Of a stretch of 7,165 bases of DNA, positions 4,996-7,165 are shown in pieces. The DNA is from Thermogutta sp. (GTDB lineage Bacteria; Planctomycetota; Planctomycetia; Pirellulales; Thermoguttaceae). The notes under the pieces were generated by a model that worked only from the letters and a program-made list of their open reading frames with translations, was not told the origin of the DNA and made no database searches. The stretch's first letter is position 1. Each line of letters opens with the position of its first letter. The translations under genes and the position numbers were made by a program. The stretch covers positions 1 to 7,165 of the forward strand of contig JAAZNR010000893.1 in assembly GCA_012798155.1 (NCBI GenBank). Reading direction: 5' to 3'.

Positions 4996-6933
4996 ATGAG
5001 TGACCCGACCATGCCGCATCCTTCCGTCCGTTGCTTTTTCGCGCCTTCGCCCCAAGCCTGGGAGTTGCCGCTTCCGGTTCGCAGCATCCCTTCCTTGAGG
5101 TGGCTCTTGTTCGTGAGTTGCCTGGCCGCCCTGCCGGTAATGTTTGCCGGGTGCTCCCCACCCGCCGGCGAGTCTTCCGCCACGGAGAACGCCGAAGCGT
5201 CGCGGGGGGCCGGTGAATCCGCCCTGCCGGCCGCGAAAAAGCTCACGCGATCGGGTCGAGAACCGGCGGCGGCGGACCTGCTCCTGCTGGCCTATCCCGA
5301 GGACCCGGACACCCTGAATCCCCTCACCTCCAGCGATACCGTTTCGGAGGCCTTTCAATCTCGCGTTTACGAGACCCTCGCCGAGCCGACGTTCGCCGAT
5401 CCCGATGTGCTGGAGCCGGTCTTGGCCGAGTCCTGGGACTTCGATCCCGAGACTCTGGAATACACCATCCACATTCGTAAAGGCGTCAAGTGGCACCCCA
5501 TGAAGCTGCCGAACGGTAAACCTCTGCCGGATGCCGAGGTCACCGCGCGGGACGTCGCCTTCAGCTTCGACTGCGTCTTGAACCCGAACATCGAGGCCGC
5601 CCACATCCGCAGCTATTTCGAAGACGCGCAGCCCGAGAACCCGGACGATCCCTACAAGATCGAGTATCGCATGAAGGACAAATACACGTTCGTCGTGCGC
5701 TGGAAGAAGCCGTACTTCCTGGCCCGAGATTTTACCCTCTTCGGTTTTCCCATCATTCCGCGGCACGTATACTCCGTGGATGAACGCGGCGATCCCATTT
5801 CCTATGATTTTTTCTCCAAGGAATTCGCCGACGGTTTCAACAACCATTGGGCCAACAAACTGATGTGCGGCAGCGGGCCGATGGCATTCGTGGAATGGCG
5901 GTCCCAGCAGAGGCTTTCCCTGGCCCGCTTTGCCGGCTATTGGGGACACCCTTATTACTTCAGCGACGTGCTCTATCAGTGTATTTCCAATGCGAATACC
6001 ATGACGCAGAAGCTCCTGCAAAACGAGCTGGATTTCGCCGGCATTCCGGATAAAGACCAGTTTCTTCAGGCTCGAACGCACCCCAACGCCAACGCCGGCA
6101 AGGTCAAGCTGGTGGATTATAGTTATCCGGGTTACCGCTACATCGGCTACAACTTGGACCGCCCGGTCTTTCGAGATCGCGAGTTCCGCTGGGCGCTCGC
6201 CCATGCGACACCCGTCGATGCCATCATCGAGCGGGTGTTCCGGGGCTTGGCGGAACGTACCACCGGCCCCTTCTTGCCCGGCAGCAGCAGCTACGATTCC
6301 ACCTTGGAACCCATCCCCTACGATTTGGAAAAGGCGAAAACCCTACTCCAATCGGCGGGCTGGCAAGATACCGACAACGACGGCATCCGCGACAAAGTCA
6401 TGGACAACCGGCGAATCCCGGCGCGGTTCGAGCTGATGATCTACGCGGATTCGGCCAGCTACCGCCAGGTCGCCGAGATCGTGAAGGAGGAATGCCGCAA
6501 GGTCGGCATCGACGTCGTCATCGCGCCCACCAAGTGGAACTTGATGCTGCAAAAGCTTCGCAAGCGCGATTACGATGCCGCCATGCTCGGCTGGGCCCTT
6601 TCCTGGAAGCAGGACCCCTACCAGGTATGGCATGGCAGCCAGGCCGACCAGCCGGACAGCTCGAACCATGTGGCCTATCGGAACCCCGAGGTGGACGCGA
6701 CCATCGAGAAACTGCGGGTAACTATGGATGAAGCGGAGCAGAGGGAACTGTATCACCGGATACATCGGCTGATCTACGAAGATCAACCCTACACGTTTCT
6801 ATTCTCCGACCGCGCTACCGGCGGATATGATGCCCGTATCCGTAACGTCAATTTCTATAAGATTCGTCCATGCTATGACGGTCGCGAATGGTATTCGGAC
6901 CGTCCCCGCCTGACGGGTCGAGAAATGCCCTGA
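4996..6933 (+). CDS. ABC transporter solute-binding lipoprotein, family 5
   Basis: Probable extracytoplasmic receptor of an ABC uptake system for peptides or related solutes (SBP_bac_5 family, which includes DppA, OppA and NikA). A hydrophobic segment (about residues 36-51) ends in a lipobox-like F-A-G-C53, so the mature protein is probably lipid-anchored; Phe at -3 is off consensus. A Ser/Ala/Glu-rich tether (54-85) precedes the binding domain, which begins at the typical AYPEDPDTLNPLTS and runs to about residue 630, with family landmarks such as LAESWDFDPETLEYTIHIRKGVKW and the AGW near 453-455. An acidic DTDNDGIRD (458-466) looks like a calcium-binding loop of the kind often seen in this family. 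No ribosome binding site precedes ATG 4996; ATG 5011 is an alternative, and the 35-residue region before the hydrophobic core is long, so the true start may lie downstream. Ligand unknown. A permease gene follows after 98 bp. Confidence 0.93.
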   Translation: MSDPTMPHPSVRCFFAPSPQAWELPLPVRSIPSLRWLLFVSCLAALPVMFAGCSPPAGESSATENAEASRGAGESALPAAKKLTRSGREPAAADLLLLAYPEDPDTLNPLTSSDTVSEAFQSRVYETLAEPTFADPDVLEPVLAESWDFDPETLEYTIHIRKGVKWHPMKLPNGKPLPDAEVTARDVAFSFDCVLNPNIEAAHIRSYFEDAQPENPDDPYKIEYRMKDKYTFVVRWKKPYFLARDFTLFGFPIIPRHVYSVDERGDPISYDFFSKEFADGFNNHWANKLMCGSGPMAFVEWRSQQRLSLARFAGYWGHPYYFSDVLYQCISNANTMTQKLLQNELDFAGIPDKDQFLQARTHPNANAGKVKLVDYSYPGYRYIGYNLDRPVFRDREFRWALAHATPVDAIIERVFRGLAERTTGPFLPGSSSYDSTLEPIPYDLEKAKTLLQSAGWQDTDNDGIRDKVMDNRRIPARFELMIYADSASYRQVAEIVKEECRKVGIDVVIAPTKWNLMLQKLRKRDYDAAMLGWALSWKQDPYQVWHGSQADQPDSSNHVAYRNPEVDATIEKLRVTMDEAEQRELYHRIHRLIYEDQPYTFLFSDRATGGYDARIRNVNFYKIRPCYDGREWYSDRPRLTGREMP

Positions 6934-6945
6934 CGGGCGGCGCGA

Positions 6946-6965
6946 CGCCGTTCGGCCCGACGGCG
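6946..6965 (+). other. Small hairpin between binding protein and permease
   Basis: CGCCGT (6946-6951) pairs with ACGGCG (6960-6965) around an 8-nt loop, in the 98-bp gap after the binding-protein stop. Such a structure could stabilise the upstream message so that the binding protein is made in excess over the permease, as in many ABC uptake operons. In GC-rich DNA a 6-bp stem may be chance. Confidence 0.3.
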
Positions 6966-7013
6966 CGGAAATAACGCGATCGACCCGCGCCGCTGAACCT
7001 CGGCTGAACCCTC

Positions 7014-7018
7014 AAGGA
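7014..7018 (+). promoter_or_regulatory. Ribosome binding site of the permease gene
   Basis: AAGGA lies 13 bases upstream of the GTG at 7032, somewhat far. An in-frame TGA at 7005-7007 excludes any start upstream of it, which supports the GTG. Confidence 0.45.
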
Positions 7019-7031
7019 ACCCATCGGTCCC

Positions 7032-7165
7032 GTGCTGAGTTACATTATTCGACGCCTATTTCTGATCCTGCCGACGCTCTTCGGCGTGACGGTAGTGTCT
7101 TTCTGCATCATGCAGTTGGCGCCCGGGGACCCCTTGCTCATGCAGTTGGGCGCGACGGGTTTGGC
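7032..7165 (+). CDS. ABC transporter permease, DppB/OppB type, 3' end cut off
   Basis: The first 44 codons of an inner-membrane permease of the binding-protein-dependent class. The start VLSYIIRRLFLILPTLFGVT, a first membrane helix (about residues 9-28) and the following QLAPGDP are characteristic of the DppB/OppB/NikB subunit, which pairs with a DppC-type permease and ATPases to form the channel. It follows the solute-binding gene by 98 bp on the same strand, as in dipeptide/oligopeptide operons. The remainder lies beyond the right edge. GTG 7032 is the only sensible start, because the frame is closed by TGA at 7005. Confidence 0.9.
   Translation, partial: MLSYIIRRLFLILPTLFGVTVVSFCIMQLAPGDPLLMQLGATGL

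Noticed and set aside
4969..6204. A 411-codon open frame on the minus strand opposite the solute-binding gene
   Set aside because: It is the antisense shadow of a well-supported family 5 binding protein; its translation shows no family motif, and long antisense frames are expected in GC-rich genes.
6909..6937. 9-bp direct repeat CCTGACGGG spanning the solute-binding stop codon
   Set aside because: Short, GC-rich and only 20 bp apart; chance or local slippage is enough to explain it.
7108..7149. 12-bp direct repeat TCATGCAGTTGG, 30 bp apart, at the permease N-terminus
   Set aside because: It is in frame and encodes similar residues (MQL) in a membrane segment; coding constraint plus chance is the simpler view.
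1..7165. Search for tRNA, rRNA, CRISPR arrays, transposases, toxin-antitoxin or defence genes
   Set aside because: None was recognised on either strand; the only repeats are those listed.

Overview
This is a high-GC bacterial window with five recognisable genes plus the first 44 codons of a sixth. The gene set (Tat-exported glycoside hydrolase, DksA/TraR-like zinc protein, GT9 glycosyltransferase, extended SDR, family 5 solute-binding lipoprotein with a DppB-type permease), the loose gene spacing and the weak ribosome binding sites would fit a Gram-negative environmental bacterium. A planctomycete is my best guess, at low confidence: it rests on general resemblance, not on a marker gene.

Layout. 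At 2-1633 (+) lies the body of a clan GH-A glycoside hydrolase. Its start is off the left edge, and the window opens inside a twin-arginine signal peptide. Its stop codon sits in an exact 17-bp tandem duplication. A 348-nt gap follows, dominated by a repeat of the 'ACGCAGAG' type that forms a long imperfect hairpin. At 1982-2452 (+) is a small protein with twelve cysteines arranged as three zinc-binding modules. It converges on a GT9 (heptosyltransferase-like) gene at 2486-3535 (-), with only 33 bp between the two stops. A divergent intergenic region with a terminator-like hairpin leads into an NAD(P)-dependent extended SDR (3699-4721, +).

The 274-nt gap after the SDR holds two mutually exclusive hairpins at the SDR end, then a perfect 14-bp palindrome two bases upstream of a good sigma70-type promoter. 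That promoter points at a family 5 (peptide/oligopeptide/nickel class) ABC solute-binding lipoprotein (4996-6933) and the permease that begins at 7032. These last two form the one clear functional unit: binding protein plus inner-membrane channel of an uptake system whose remaining subunits should lie past the right edge. The glycosyltransferase and the SDR are divergent neighbours and could both serve cell-envelope or polysaccharide chemistry, but nothing in the sequence ties them together.

I found no tRNA, rRNA, CRISPR array, transposase or phage gene. I do not see a wholly new multi-gene system. The points most worth following are the hairpin-forming repeat, the three-module zinc protein, and the palindrome abutting the transporter promoter.
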